From the NCBI GenBank assembly GCA_002691625.1, contig NZIK01000039.1:15734-60936 (forward strand): a stretch of DNA of 45,203 nucleotides, read 5' to 3'. The position numbers and the translations under genes were made by a program. Shown piece after piece: positions 25,601 through 34,170 of the stretch. The notes below the pieces were generated by a model. It was not told the DNA's origin. It did not search any database and was given only the letters and a program-made list of their open reading frames with translations. Each line of letters starts with the position of its first letter. Position 1 is the stretch's first letter. This DNA is from Alteromonadaceae bacterium. Lineage in GTDB: Bacteria > Pseudomonadota > Gammaproteobacteria > Enterobacterales > Alteromonadaceae.

Positions 25601-27088
25601 ATGACCAATAGCACTCAACAGCCCGAATCTATCGTTATTGTTGGCGGCGGCACCGCCGGCTGGATGTGTGCAGCGTACCTGGCAGCTAAGTGGAGCCAGC
25701 GCTATCGCATTACGCTTATCGAATCGGCGCAAATTGGTACGGTGGGCGTAGGTGAGGGCTCCACGCCTTTTTTGAGACAGTTTTTTGCCGAACTGGGCTG
25801 GCAGGAATCCGACTGGATGCCCGCCTGTGATGCTACTTACAAAACGGGAATTGAGTTCAGTAACTGGACCGGTAGCGAACGGTTTAAACGCTATTTTCAC
25901 CCCTTCTTCAGCGCGCTTGATTTAGACACTGCCGAACACTTTTTTGCTAATTGTAACCAGGTGCGACGGGGCCAGAATGCAGCCGTCCGGCCGGCGCAGT
26001 TTTTCTCTGCAGCGACAATGGCAGAAGCGGCAGTAACGCCGGTGAGTACCACTCTGGGCGGCGACATTGATTATGCTTATCACTTTGATGCCGGCAAGCT
26101 CGCCAGCTGTTTACGCAGCTTTGCCGTACAGCAGGGGGTAAAGCATCTTACCGGCAATGTACTGAATGTGCAGTGCACTAACGGCCACATTACGCAACTT
26201 GAAACCGATTGCAGCGCCCCCCTGACTGCCACACTGTTTATCGATTGCTCAGGCTTTCGCGGACTCCTGATGAAGCAAGGACTTGGACAGTCGTTGCAAA
26301 GCTATCAGGATTGCTTATTCAACGACCGCGCCGTGGCTATTCCAACGCCCCATAACCATCCACAGCAGGCTATTACCCCGCAAACCCGATCCGAAGGCCT
26401 ATCCTGTGGCTGGATGTGGAATATCCCGCTAACCAGTCGGGTTGGCAACGGCTATGTCTACGGCAGCCACTTTTGCTCACCGGAGCAGGCTGAGGCAGAG
26501 TTGAGGCAACGTCTCAAGGTTAGCGATGAAACACCAGCCCGCCACCTTACTATGCCCGTGGGCCGCCTACAGGAACACTGGCACGGCAATTGTGTTGCCA
26601 TTGGCTTAGCTCAGGGGTTCATCGAGCCGCTGGAGGCTACCGCCCTGATGTTGGTGCAATACGGTATTTACCAGTTGTCGAGCCGGCTAGGTGAGCTGGT
26701 AACGATTACCAGCCGCACTCAATACAATACGGAAATGAACAGGATGTTCGACGGTATTCGCGATTATATAGTTGCCCATTATTATCTGAATACCCGCAAC
26801 GATTCACCATACTGGCAAGCCTGTCGAAATGATATCCGCGTGCCGGAAAACCTTACGTTACTGGTCAATGCGTGGGACGGAAAAGGTCAGTTTGAAGACG
26901 CTCTGGAGAGTATCGATGAACAATTGGTGTATTTACGCCCTTCCTGGTACTGCATTCTGGCAGGCATGGGGCGATTTAAATCCGAGGCAGTCAACCTCTC
27001 TGACCCGGGCGCCGCAGCGGGCATTCAGCAATATTTGACCAGGACTGTTGGTGAGCATTTTAAGGCGCAGTTAATGCCTTCGAGATAG
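25601..27088 (+). CDS. Flavin-dependent tryptophan-halogenase-family protein
   Basis: The 495-residue protein has the FAD-binding GGGTAGW motif (residues 15-21), TVGVGEGSTP, a lysine at K81 in the position of the halogenase catalytic Lys, the WxWxIP motif (WMWNIP, 271-276) and FIEPLEATAL with E345. All hallmark motifs of FADH2-dependent halogenases are therefore present. The true substrate is unknown. Such genes are often found next to TonB receptors and sugar loci in Alteromonadales, Xanthomonas and Caulobacter. It begins 5 bp after nagR and is probably co-expressed with it. No flavin reductase is seen nearby. Confidence 0.9.
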   Translation: MTNSTQQPESIVIVGGGTAGWMCAAYLAAKWSQRYRITLIESAQIGTVGVGEGSTPFLRQFFAELGWQESDWMPACDATYKTGIEFSNWTGSERFKRYFHPFFSALDLDTAEHFFANCNQVRRGQNAAVRPAQFFSAATMAEAAVTPVSTTLGGDIDYAYHFDAGKLASCLRSFAVQQGVKHLTGNVLNVQCTNGHITQLETDCSAPLTATLFIDCSGFRGLLMKQGLGQSLQSYQDCLFNDRAVAIPTPHNHPQQAITPQTRSEGLSCGWMWNIPLTSRVGNGYVYGSHFCSPEQAEAELRQRLKVSDETPARHLTMPVGRLQEHWHGNCVAIGLAQGFIEPLEATALMLVQYGIYQLSSRLGELVTITSRTQYNTEMNRMFDGIRDYIVAHYYLNTRNDSPYWQACRNDIRVPENLTLLVNAWDGKGQFEDALESIDEQLVYLRPSWYCILAGMGRFKSEAVNLSDPGAAAGIQQYLTRTVGEHFKAQLMPSR

Positions 27089-27147
27089 CCTGTCGCCTCA
27101 ACAGCCTGCTTTACTGTAACAGTTGTCTGTAAACAAACTTCAGATCA

Positions 27148-28329
27148 CTACACATACTGCGCGGCAGCCCAACCGCTACTCCAGGCCCACTGGAAGTTGT
27201 AGCCGCCCAACCAGCCGGTGACATCCACCACTTCGCCGATAAAGAATAATTGTTCTACTTTCTTACTCATCATCGTTTTTGATGACAACTCGTCAGTGTC
27301 TACGCCGCCAAGAGTCACTTCGGCAGTTCGATAGCCCTCGGTACCGTTGGGATGAATCTGCCAGTCTTCAAAAAATCCAGCGATGGCGTCGGCTTCCTTA
27401 CTGTTTAACTGTTTAACCGGTTTATTGTCCCAGCGGTTCAGTTCGCAAAAAGTTGCCGCGACCCGTTTGGGGAAGTGTTTTGATAACCAGGTTGTTATTA
27501 AAGAATCAGGATTCTTTAATTGCGCTTCCGCCAGACTTTCAGCGATATCGAAGGTAGGTGAAGCATTAATATGCAATATGTCGCCTGGCTGCCAGTAGCT
27601 TGATATCTGTAGCATAGCCGGGCCGCTCAATCCCCGGTGAGTAAATAAGGTGTTTTCCCGGAACGTCGTATCATTACAGGTGGCATAGGTATCGATAGCC
27701 ACCCCGCTGAGTTCAGCCAGTATTGTCTTGTCTTTCTCATGCAGGGTAAAGGGCACCAGGCCTGCCCGGGTGGGTAACACGTTAAGGCCAAATTGCTCCG
27801 CCAGTTTATAGCCGAAGGGCGTGGCGCCAAGTTTGGGCAGGCTCAGCCCGCCGGTTGCAACCACCAGGGATGCACACTCGTAGTCGCCCATGGAAGTGGA
27901 TAAAGCAAAGCCCTCATCGGTTTTGCTCACACTGAGGATCTCACAGCGTGTAGTAATCTCGACATTGGCTTTACGGCACTCACTCACCAGTAAGTTTACG
28001 ATATCGGCGGCGGATTCGTCGCAAAAAAGCTGACCCAAGGTCTTCTCATGATAGGCAATACCGTATTCCGCCACCAGGGAAATGAAGTCCCACTGGGTGT
28101 AGCGGCTAAGCGCTGATTTGCAAAAATGAGGGTTACTGCACAGGTAGTTTTCATGGCTGGCATACATGTTGGTAAAGTTGCAGCGGCCACCGCCAGACAT
28201 GAGGATTTTACGGCCGATTTTCTTTGCATGATCCAGCACTGCCACACTACGGCCGCGCTTGCCGGCTTCGGCCGCACAAAATAATCCGGCTGCACCTGCC
28301 CCAATCACCACTACATCAAACTTATTCAA
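27148..28329 (-). CDS. BaiN/HI0933-family FAD-dependent oxidoreductase
   Basis: The 393-residue flavoprotein has an N-terminal Rossmann motif (VVVIGAGAAGLFCAAEAGKRG), the family signature KILMSGGGRCNFTN (residues about 42-55) and a C-terminal FIGEVVDVTGWLGGYNFQWAWSSG that closes the FAD site. The physiological reaction of HI0933/YhiN proteins is uncertain. The start codon is TTG at 28329, and its AGGAG ribosome binding site lies inside a long hairpin (28335-28379), so translation may be held down. It is convergent with the halogenase gene. Confidence 0.9.
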   Translation of the reverse strand: MNKFDVVVIGAGAAGLFCAAEAGKRGRSVAVLDHAKKIGRKILMSGGGRCNFTNMYASHENYLCSNPHFCKSALSRYTQWDFISLVAEYGIAYHEKTLGQLFCDESAADIVNLLVSECRKANVEITTRCEILSVSKTDEGFALSTSMGDYECASLVVATGGLSLPKLGATPFGYKLAEQFGLNVLPTRAGLVPFTLHEKDKTILAELSGVAIDTYATCNDTTFRENTLFTHRGLSGPAMLQISSYWQPGDILHINASPTFDIAESLAEAQLKNPDSLITTWLSKHFPKRVAATFCELNRWDNKPVKQLNSKEADAIAGFFEDWQIHPNGTEGYRTAEVTLGGVDTDELSSKTMMSKKVEQLFFIGEVVDVTGWLGGYNFQWAWSSGWAAAQYV

Positions 28330-28334
28330 AACAA

Positions 28335-28379
28335 CACGCTCCTCTCCTGACCGGCGTATTATAGGTCAGGAGAAGCGTG
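28335..28379 (-). terminator. Long hairpin after the esterase gene, covering the next ribosome binding site
   Basis: On the minus strand CACGCT plus TCTCCTGACC pairs with GGTCAGGAGA plus AGCGTG: 16 bp, a 2-nt bulge and an 11-nt loop, followed by TTGTTTTG. It looks like an intrinsic terminator for the esterase gene. Its 3' arm contains the AGGAG of the following TTG-started gene, so it may instead regulate translation. Confidence 0.65.
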
Positions 28380-28399
28380 GTTAATATGGTTTAGCTGAT

Positions 28400-30001
28400 T
28401 TAATTGCCTTGCTCAACCGCAGCTTTAACGACATCCAGCCGGGCCTTCCATGGATCGGTACCGTGCTCCATTTTGCCATTGCGGGTCATATTCAGAATAT
28501 TGCTTTGTGCCGGGTCGTAAGCCTGCCAGTCTGCTGCTCCAGCACTCACTGGCTGGCCTTTTTTGGCAAAACTCACAATATACTGATGAATGGTTTCAGC
28601 AGCCGCTGCATCCTGTTCGGTTAAGGCATCACCATACTTGGCTGCTACCGTATTAAAGAAAAACGGGATATCTGAAGCATGGGGGGCGCCCGGACTATCA
28701 TTACTCTGGGCAACAGTACCAAACCGGTAATAGAAAGCTCGCTGACCATGTCCGGTCATCTGCTCTGCCACAAACCTTGCCGGTTCCTGCATGCTGCGGT
28801 CCTGCCCTACCGAATAGCCCACCGCCTGGAACGGTACATCACCGGTGGGATCGTAAACTTCACGAGCTTCATCGGCGTAAGGGCCGAAAGAAGCGAACAG
28901 TCCGTCTTTGTCTTTGAACATATTAAAACCAATGTCGAGACTGGTTGCGCCTACCATCACATCCACCTTCGCCACGTTGCCATCGCGAAGGGCATCTTCG
29001 GTAGTTGCCGTAATAATTTCACCATCCTGCATCGGTCCACCCGCCCAGGTTGGCTTGTCTGTAGGTGTGGGGTTAAATAATGCGGCCAGGTTAAATCCAT
29101 CAACGATATCTTCCGGGCTTAGCTCCCGCAGAGCAGCCAGGGCTTCGGCGTCGGTACCGGTAATGCCGTGTTTTTCGGCATAATTGAGGCCATACTGTTC
29201 CCCAGCCAGAGACGCCGGCGTTGGCTCACTGACCTTGCGATTACCAAACAGTGAACGACCACCGCCAGACATGATAATCGCCCGATCAAACAGCCCTCTG
29301 ACCTGCTTTGCCTGCATCATGGCATGTACCGAGCCACCACCGGCTGATTCGCCCATAATGGTAACGTTATTCACATCGCCACCAAAGGCAGCAATGTTTT
29401 CGTTTACCCATTTCAGCGCTGCGATTTGGTCCATGTACGCGTAGTTAGCCAGCATATCGCCAGAGGCTTTGGCTTCTGCCGTAAGCGCCGGATGGGCAAA
29501 GAAACCAAAGCGTCCCAGACGGTAGTTAAAGCTCACAAATATCACACCGTTTTTGGCGAATTCGCTGCCATCATAAACCGCTGGAGACGCGCCGCCGTTA
29601 ACAAAGCCACCACCGTAGATCCACACCAGTACCGGCGTTGAACCATCGGCATCTTTAGGTGCCCAGACATTAGCGTACAGGCAATCTTCTGCCGGTGTTT
29701 TACCCAGTGGCGCAGCGTCGCTGGGGAAAGGCAGCTGCATGCAATCGTTACCGTAATCGGTGGTCTCCTTCACTCCGTTCCATGGCGTTACCGGTTGTGG
29801 TGGACGCCAGCGCAACTCACCAACAGGCGGCGCGGCAAAAGGAATGCCCTTGTAAGTCACCAGTTGTTCCGTAACGGTGCCTTTTATTTTGCCGCCGGTT
29901 ACTTCAACTTCCCCGGGAGTATTTGCAGCAGAGCAGGCAAATAACCCCATTAATGAACCCAACACAATCAGGCCATACTTTTGTACTGAACTACGGAACA
30001 T
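28400..30001 (-). CDS. Type-B carboxylesterase, predicted lipoprotein
   Basis: The 533-residue alpha/beta hydrolase has a lipobox (LFAC, Cys23) after a hydrophobic signal, so it is probably membrane-anchored in the periplasm or outer membrane. Family motifs are YKGIPFAAPPVGELRWRPP, EDCLYANVWAP, the oxyanion loop GGGFVNG and the nucleophile elbow MGESAGGGSV (Ser219). GAPHASDIPFFF near the C-terminus supplies the His. The family hydrolyses carboxylic esters, including plant, xenobiotic and aryl esters; the substrate here is unknown. It follows the peroxiredoxin gene on the same strand with about 105 bp between. Confidence 0.92.
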   Translation of the reverse strand: MFRSSVQKYGLIVLGSLMGLFACSAANTPGEVEVTGGKIKGTVTEQLVTYKGIPFAAPPVGELRWRPPQPVTPWNGVKETTDYGNDCMQLPFPSDAAPLGKTPAEDCLYANVWAPKDADGSTPVLVWIYGGGFVNGGASPAVYDGSEFAKNGVIFVSFNYRLGRFGFFAHPALTAEAKASGDMLANYAYMDQIAALKWVNENIAAFGGDVNNVTIMGESAGGGSVHAMMQAKQVRGLFDRAIIMSGGGRSLFGNRKVSEPTPASLAGEQYGLNYAEKHGITGTDAEALAALRELSPEDIVDGFNLAALFNPTPTDKPTWAGGPMQDGEIITATTEDALRDGNVAKVDVMVGATSLDIGFNMFKDKDGLFASFGPYADEAREVYDPTGDVPFQAVGYSVGQDRSMQEPARFVAEQMTGHGQRAFYYRFGTVAQSNDSPGAPHASDIPFFFNTVAAKYGDALTEQDAAAAETIHQYIVSFAKKGQPVSAGAADWQAYDPAQSNILNMTRNGKMEHGTDPWKARLDVVKAAVEQGN

Positions 30002-30106
30002 CTTCGCATCCTGTGAAACCTAAAAATGAGCGGTGCAGATAATCTAATGGTTACCTGTCACCGCCAGCAGAGACCGGCGCGCTGTCAGCACACCGGGGAA
30101 ACAGCG

Positions 30107-30580
30107 TTATAAGCTTTTCAGCATCGATTCGGCGTCACTCACTTCAAAGCGACCTGGATCCTCAACATTCAGTTTTACCACTTCACCGTCTTCCACCAGC
30201 ATGGAATAACGTACCGAGCGGATACCGCCAAAATCACTGGTGTTCATGTCAAGGCCAATGCTTTTAGTAAAAAACGCATTGCCATCGGCAACCATCAGAA
30301 TTTCATTGGCATTAGCAGATTTGCCCCAGGCATTCATCACGTAGGCGTCGTTCACACTTAAGCAAATAATACTATCCACGCCCTTAGCTTTAATTTTATC
30401 TGCCAGAGCAACATAACCAGGTAAATGTGCTTCAGAGCAGGTTGGTGTAAATGCACCCGGTACTGCGAAGAGGACTACGCGTTTACCGCTGAATAGTTCA
30501 TTAGTATGCGGACTGGTCATTTTGCCGTCTTTCATCAATCCAAACGTCACTTCCGGCAGGGTGCTACCCACATCAATCAT
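30107..30580 (-). CDS. Peroxiredoxin, Prx5 subfamily
   Basis: The 157-residue thiol peroxidase reduces hydroperoxides. The peroxidatic Cys48 is in PGAFTPTCSEAHLPGY, the Prx5 signature, and GGIRSVRYSMLVEDG carries the active-site Arg. There is no fused glutaredoxin domain, unlike some Vibrio/Haemophilus Prx5 proteins, and no signal peptide, so it is cytoplasmic. A GGAGAA site precedes the ATG. Confidence 0.94.
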   Translation of the reverse strand: MIDVGSTLPEVTFGLMKDGKMTSPHTNELFSGKRVVLFAVPGAFTPTCSEAHLPGYVALADKIKAKGVDSIICLSVNDAYVMNAWGKSANANEILMVADGNAFFTKSIGLDMNTSDFGGIRSVRYSMLVEDGEVVKLNVEDPGRFEVSDAESMLKSL

Positions 30581-30670
30581 GTTGTTCTCCCAGAGAAATT
30601 ATATAATTAACAGCAAGCTGTCTTAGGTAAATTATCCTTTAACTATAACAGTATCTGTAAATTGTGAAAT

Positions 30671-30697
30671 AAAAAAGCCCCCGAGTTACGGAGGCTT
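30671..30697 (-). terminator. Intrinsic terminator of the S8 protease gene
   Basis: On the minus strand AAGCCTCCG pairs with CGGGGGCTT (one T-G pair, 5-nt loop) and is followed by a run of T residues (six A on the plus strand at 30671-30676). It lies 30 nt beyond the protease stop codon. Confidence 0.88.
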
Positions 30698-30726
30698 ATT
30701 ATTTTAGACAGACTTATCTGACGAAT

Positions 30727-33213
30727 TTAAAAACTCACCGTCATTTCGTCTGAACAACCACGGTCGTCACAGATCTGATAAGTAAATTCGGTATCGGTAA
30801 CATTACGGGCAACATCACGATAACGGCCGTTATTGGCTACAGTGGCAACTACCACACCATTGCGAATAATATCCACAGTTGGTGCAGGTGTTGGGCGCCA
30901 GGTCAGGAAAGTCACCAGCGTACCATTTGGTCGTAATACTGAGCGACGAATGTCAGCGATAATAAAGGCATCTGCCGGCTCACTTACCGTTACGGAGTCT
31001 GAATAGGTGTCAGACTGACCTTCTGAGTCAGTAACCGTTAATGAAACACTGTAAGTACCTTCTGCCGCATAGGTATACACCGGACTCATTGCAGAAGAAC
31101 TTCCGCCATCACCAAAGCTCCAGTCCCAGCTAACAATGTCATCGTCTGTGTCGGTACTGGTATCAGTAAAGGTGGCGGTTAGCTCATCTGTACTGACCTC
31201 AAATCCTGCAACCGGCGGCGCGTTGGTGACTTCACCCAGAGCCTGGAAGCTCAATGACCAGTTGTTCAGCGTCCCTAAATCCTGGCCGGCATTATCAGTA
31301 ATTGATAATACCCAGTCGCCATTCATCATTTCACCGTTGAAGCTGTCGACTGAATAGGTTACAACAATATCATCATCACTGCTGCCTGAGCGGTTATGCA
31401 GATTAACGGTGGTACCAGACGGCGAAGTCAGATCGACAATCAGATCGCCAATCCAGGTGTGCGTGATATCAACACTCACCTCTGTACCAAACACCGTATA
31501 AGGGTCGGCTACGGTGATGGTGGATGTAATACCTGTCGAATCATTATCCGGGATTGAGACGGGTGTGTTATTAGAATAAGTGACGTCAATCAGGCCCGCT
31601 GGTAACACGGTTAAGTTAACAGTTTGCGAGCGTTCAATGTCATCACTCACCGCAGTCACCACATACTGATAATCGCCCCATGGAGTATCGTCAGCCGTTG
31701 GCGTAAATAGTGTCACTTCGTCACCAGGCATCGCCGTGGTGGAAGAGAAGCTCGCTCCGCCCAGAGGATCTGTTACCGAGAAGGTCACTTCACCCGACCA
31801 GTCCGCAATAGAGCTGATAGAAAAAACGAACTCTGCGGTATCGCCCGCCGTGACTTCCATTGTCGAATCATCAACACCTAAGCCAAAGCTAGGTTGAGGG
31901 TCTGCACCAAGCAATGCGTTGTACACGTTAAGGCGTTTTCCTGAAACCGTTCTTCCGGTCAGGAAGGTATTATCATCACCGGTTTCCATGAGCAGCGTTT
32001 TTACTTCTACCGCAGAAAGCGTAGGATTAACCGACCAAACCAGTGCTGCAGCACCTGCAACGTGAGGTGTGGCCATAGAAGTGCCAGAAGCGTAAACGTA
32101 GCCATCATCTACATAGGTTGAGCCGATATCTGTGCCCGGTGCCCCCATGTCGACCGACACCAGGCCATAGGAATACCCTGAATCACCATCGTTATGGTTG
32201 GTACTGGCAACCGCTAATACGTTATCTACCTCATAGCTGGATGGATAGTGCGGGCTGTTATCGTTATTCCCTCCATCGTTCCCGGCTGCTGCCACAAACA
32301 GAATGTCAGCATCAGCGGCAGCCTGAATGGAGGCCTCAAGCGCACCACTAAACGAGCCACCACCCCAACTATTGTTGAGGGCTTTAATGTTAACGCCATC
32401 TTCTTTCAGTGCCACCATGTAATCAATACAGGCAATGGCCCCTTCCGTAGAACCAAAGCCATCTGCAGCAAGGAATTTACAGCCAACGATAGAGACATCG
32501 TGGTTCACCCCAACAACGCCGATACTGTTATTCCCCTCTGCACCAATAGTACCCGAAACATGAGTACCATGGCCCTGATCATCGTAGGGGTCGGAGTCGC
32601 CGTTTACGGTATCAATACCGTAAATATCATCAACGTAACCGTTACCGTCGTCATCAATGCCATTACCCGCGATTTCGCCGGGGTTCATCCACATATTGTT
32701 AACCAAATCAGGGTGGTCATACTGCACACCGGTGTCGATCACACCCACGACTACGTCGCTGCTACCGGTTGAAATATCCCATGCTTCTGCAGCGTCGATA
32801 TCGGCATCAGGTGTACCACCTGTCTGACCGGTATTATTCATGGCATAGAGCAACTCATAAAATTCGTCGTTAGGGGTTGCGTCAATAGACCAGATAAAGT
32901 TTGGCTCAGCAATGGCAATGGCTGGGTTAGCTTGCAGTTTATTAATGGCATCTTTAACCGACATGCCTTGCAGCTGAAATTTAGCAATTCGACCCTTCAG
33001 TAAATGACTGAACTTGTCGTCTCTCCCATCTGCATTCATGTCAGCGATGCTGGCGCCAACCAGGGCGCGTGCCGACAGCTTGTCGGCAGAGGTAGCGGAT
33101 TCTTTATAAACAACAATAATAGAATCGTCCTTGAACTTTACAGTTTCTGCAGCAGCACTAAAGCCCAACGCAGGCAGCATAGCCAGCGTTAATGCGGTAA
33201 GTTTTGTTTTCAT
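30727..33213 (-). CDS. Secreted subtilisin-like serine protease (S8) with P/Homo-B and PKD domains
   Basis: The 828-residue protein has a signal peptide (about 1-22), an I9-like propeptide (about 25-110) and an S8 catalytic domain with D160 (VIDTG), H215 (GHGTH), oxyanion N312 and S379 (GTSMATPH). A linker leads to a P/Homo-B domain (about 548-658), a PKD domain (about 666-745, WDWSFGDGG) and a C-terminal beta-rich module (about 755-828) with a probable disulfide (CDDRGC). Such extracellular proteases degrade proteins and are common in marine Alteromonadales. Its leader contains a terminator-like hairpin 18 nt before the start codon, which suggests regulated expression. Confidence 0.95.
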   Translation of the reverse strand: MKTKLTALTLAMLPALGFSAAAETVKFKDDSIIVVYKESATSADKLSARALVGASIADMNADGRDDKFSHLLKGRIAKFQLQGMSVKDAINKLQANPAIAIAEPNFIWSIDATPNDEFYELLYAMNNTGQTGGTPDADIDAAEAWDISTGSSDVVVGVIDTGVQYDHPDLVNNMWMNPGEIAGNGIDDDGNGYVDDIYGIDTVNGDSDPYDDQGHGTHVSGTIGAEGNNSIGVVGVNHDVSIVGCKFLAADGFGSTEGAIACIDYMVALKEDGVNIKALNNSWGGGSFSGALEASIQAAADADILFVAAAGNDGGNNDNSPHYPSSYEVDNVLAVASTNHNDGDSGYSYGLVSVDMGAPGTDIGSTYVDDGYVYASGTSMATPHVAGAAALVWSVNPTLSAVEVKTLLMETGDDNTFLTGRTVSGKRLNVYNALLGADPQPSFGLGVDDSTMEVTAGDTAEFVFSISSIADWSGEVTFSVTDPLGGASFSSTTAMPGDEVTLFTPTADDTPWGDYQYVVTAVSDDIERSQTVNLTVLPAGLIDVTYSNNTPVSIPDNDSTGITSTITVADPYTVFGTEVSVDITHTWIGDLIVDLTSPSGTTVNLHNRSGSSDDDIVVTYSVDSFNGEMMNGDWVLSITDNAGQDLGTLNNWSLSFQALGEVTNAPPVAGFEVSTDELTATFTDTSTDTDDDIVSWDWSFGDGGSSSAMSPVYTYAAEGTYSVSLTVTDSEGQSDTYSDSVTVSEPADAFIIADIRRSVLRPNGTLVTFLTWRPTPAPTVDIIRNGVVVATVANNGRYRDVARNVTDTEFTYQICDDRGCSDEMTVSF

Positions 33214-33230
33214 AATTATGCTTCCAACAA

Positions 33231-33256
33231 TAAAAAAACGCTTACTGGGTAAGCGT
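33231..33256 (-). terminator. Terminator-like hairpin in the protease leader
   Basis: On the minus strand ACGCTTAC-CCA-GTAAGCGT is followed by seven T residues, and the GGAAG ribosome binding site and ATG come within the next 18 nt. No promoter fits between the T tract and the start codon, so transcription of the protease must pass through this element. Confidence 0.75.
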
Positions 33257-33358
33257 GATAGGTTCCTTCGAATCGATTGTGAAACTGCGACAATCCACCT
33301 TCATTTTTGGCACAAGCCATAGGGGATTGCTAGCGAGGAAGAGTAATTTACAAAAAAT

Positions 33359-33396
33359 GTACTAGTTATCTGCGCTGCTTATTTTTTAACTAGTAC
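33359..33396. promoter_or_regulatory. Paired inverted repeat upstream of the secreted protease
   Basis: GTACTAGTTA (33359-33368) and TAACTAGTAC (33387-33396) are perfect 10-bp inverted copies separated by 18 bp. A further TACTAG occurs at 33402-33407. The element lies between the CsgD-like regulator gene and the protease, about 150 bp before the protease start. It may be a regulator binding site overlapping its promoter; the binding protein is unknown. Confidence 0.5.
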
Positions 33397-33501
33397 CTTT
33401 ATACTAGAGCCGCCATCAAACAGGCGTCAGGGAGTCAGCTTTGCAACCCCATGGAAGAAGTAACACTCGGAGAAAAAGCCAGATTAAATTGGGAAGTGGG
33501 A

Positions 33502-34170
33502 TTAGCCGAAAACACTGCTCGACCAGGCAACAAGCTCAACCCGGTTACGCGAGTTGGTTTTACGAAAGATGCTGTAAATGTGAGTTTTAACCGTATTCAC
33601 ACTAATGTGCAGGGTATCGGCAATCTCCTGATTCTGTGCCCCTTTGGAAACGAGCAGCAGGATATTCTTTTCCCGTTTGGTTAAACCCGCCTGCTGAACC
33701 ATTTGCTGTACTTCCATATTCTGAATGGCGGCAGCCGGATCGCTCTTATCACGCAGCTGGCGGAAGGCGCGATTAATGGTATCGCGCTTAAACCAGACAT
33801 CGAACTTATTTAAACGATGGATGCCTTTCAGCAAAAGCTCTGGCTTGTCGGTGGTGTAAAAAACCCCTTCGGCACCAGCCATTAACAGCGTGAGCTCATC
33901 AACGGAGCCCGGCGAAACATTGAAAAACCCCCAACGGCCGCTGCGGGTACAGCAGCTTAAAAGCTCACATAAATTAGCCGTTAACCGAATATCAATAAAA
34001 ATCAATTGTGCTGGTTCGGCGTTAGCAGGCAGGCTCTCAACACCTTCCACACAGGCAGTAACATAGCCGCAGGCTTCCACTAGCTGCTTTAATAAGCAGT
34101 TAGGAGCCGCTATAGCACTACAATTGTCGGGTACCACAAAGCACACCGAATTCGTATTCGTTACAGTCAA
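33502..34170 (-). CDS. LuxR-type regulator of the CsgD/VpsT family
   Basis: The 222-residue protein has a degenerate receiver-like N-terminal domain (Asp60 in LIFIDIRL, without a full acidic pocket) and a C-terminal LuxR helix-turn-helix (LTKREKNILLLVSKGAQNQEIADTL and NTVKTHIYSIF, about 163-207). WFKR at 126-129 sits where VpsT/CsgD relatives carry the cyclic di-GMP-binding W[FLM][TS]R motif. The start codon is TTG 34170, supported by GGAGA 6 nt upstream. It is upstream of the secreted protease gene on the same strand and may control matrix, biofilm or protease genes. Confidence 0.82.
   Translation of the reverse strand: MTVTNTNSVCFVVPDNCSAIAAPNCLLKQLVEACGYVTACVEGVESLPANAEPAQLIFIDIRLTANLCELLSCCTRSGRWGFFNVSPGSVDELTLLMAGAEGVFYTTDKPELLLKGIHRLNKFDVWFKRDTINRAFRQLRDKSDPAAAIQNMEVQQMVQQAGLTKREKNILLLVSKGAQNQEIADTLHISVNTVKTHIYSIFRKTNSRNRVELVAWSSSVFG

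Noticed and set aside
25601..27088. A halogenated natural-product gene cluster
   Set aside because: The neighbours are sugar-catabolism and housekeeping genes; no synthase, tailoring or resistance genes accompany the halogenase.
32248..32772. 174-residue open frame on the plus strand opposite the S8 protease
   Set aside because: It lies fully inside the catalytic domain of the protease on the other strand; there is no ribosome binding site and no domain-like sequence.
33451..33684. 77-residue plus-strand ORF at the 3' end of the CsgD-like gene
   Set aside because: Most of it is antisense to the helix-turn-helix coding region and there is no ribosome binding site or recognisable domain.
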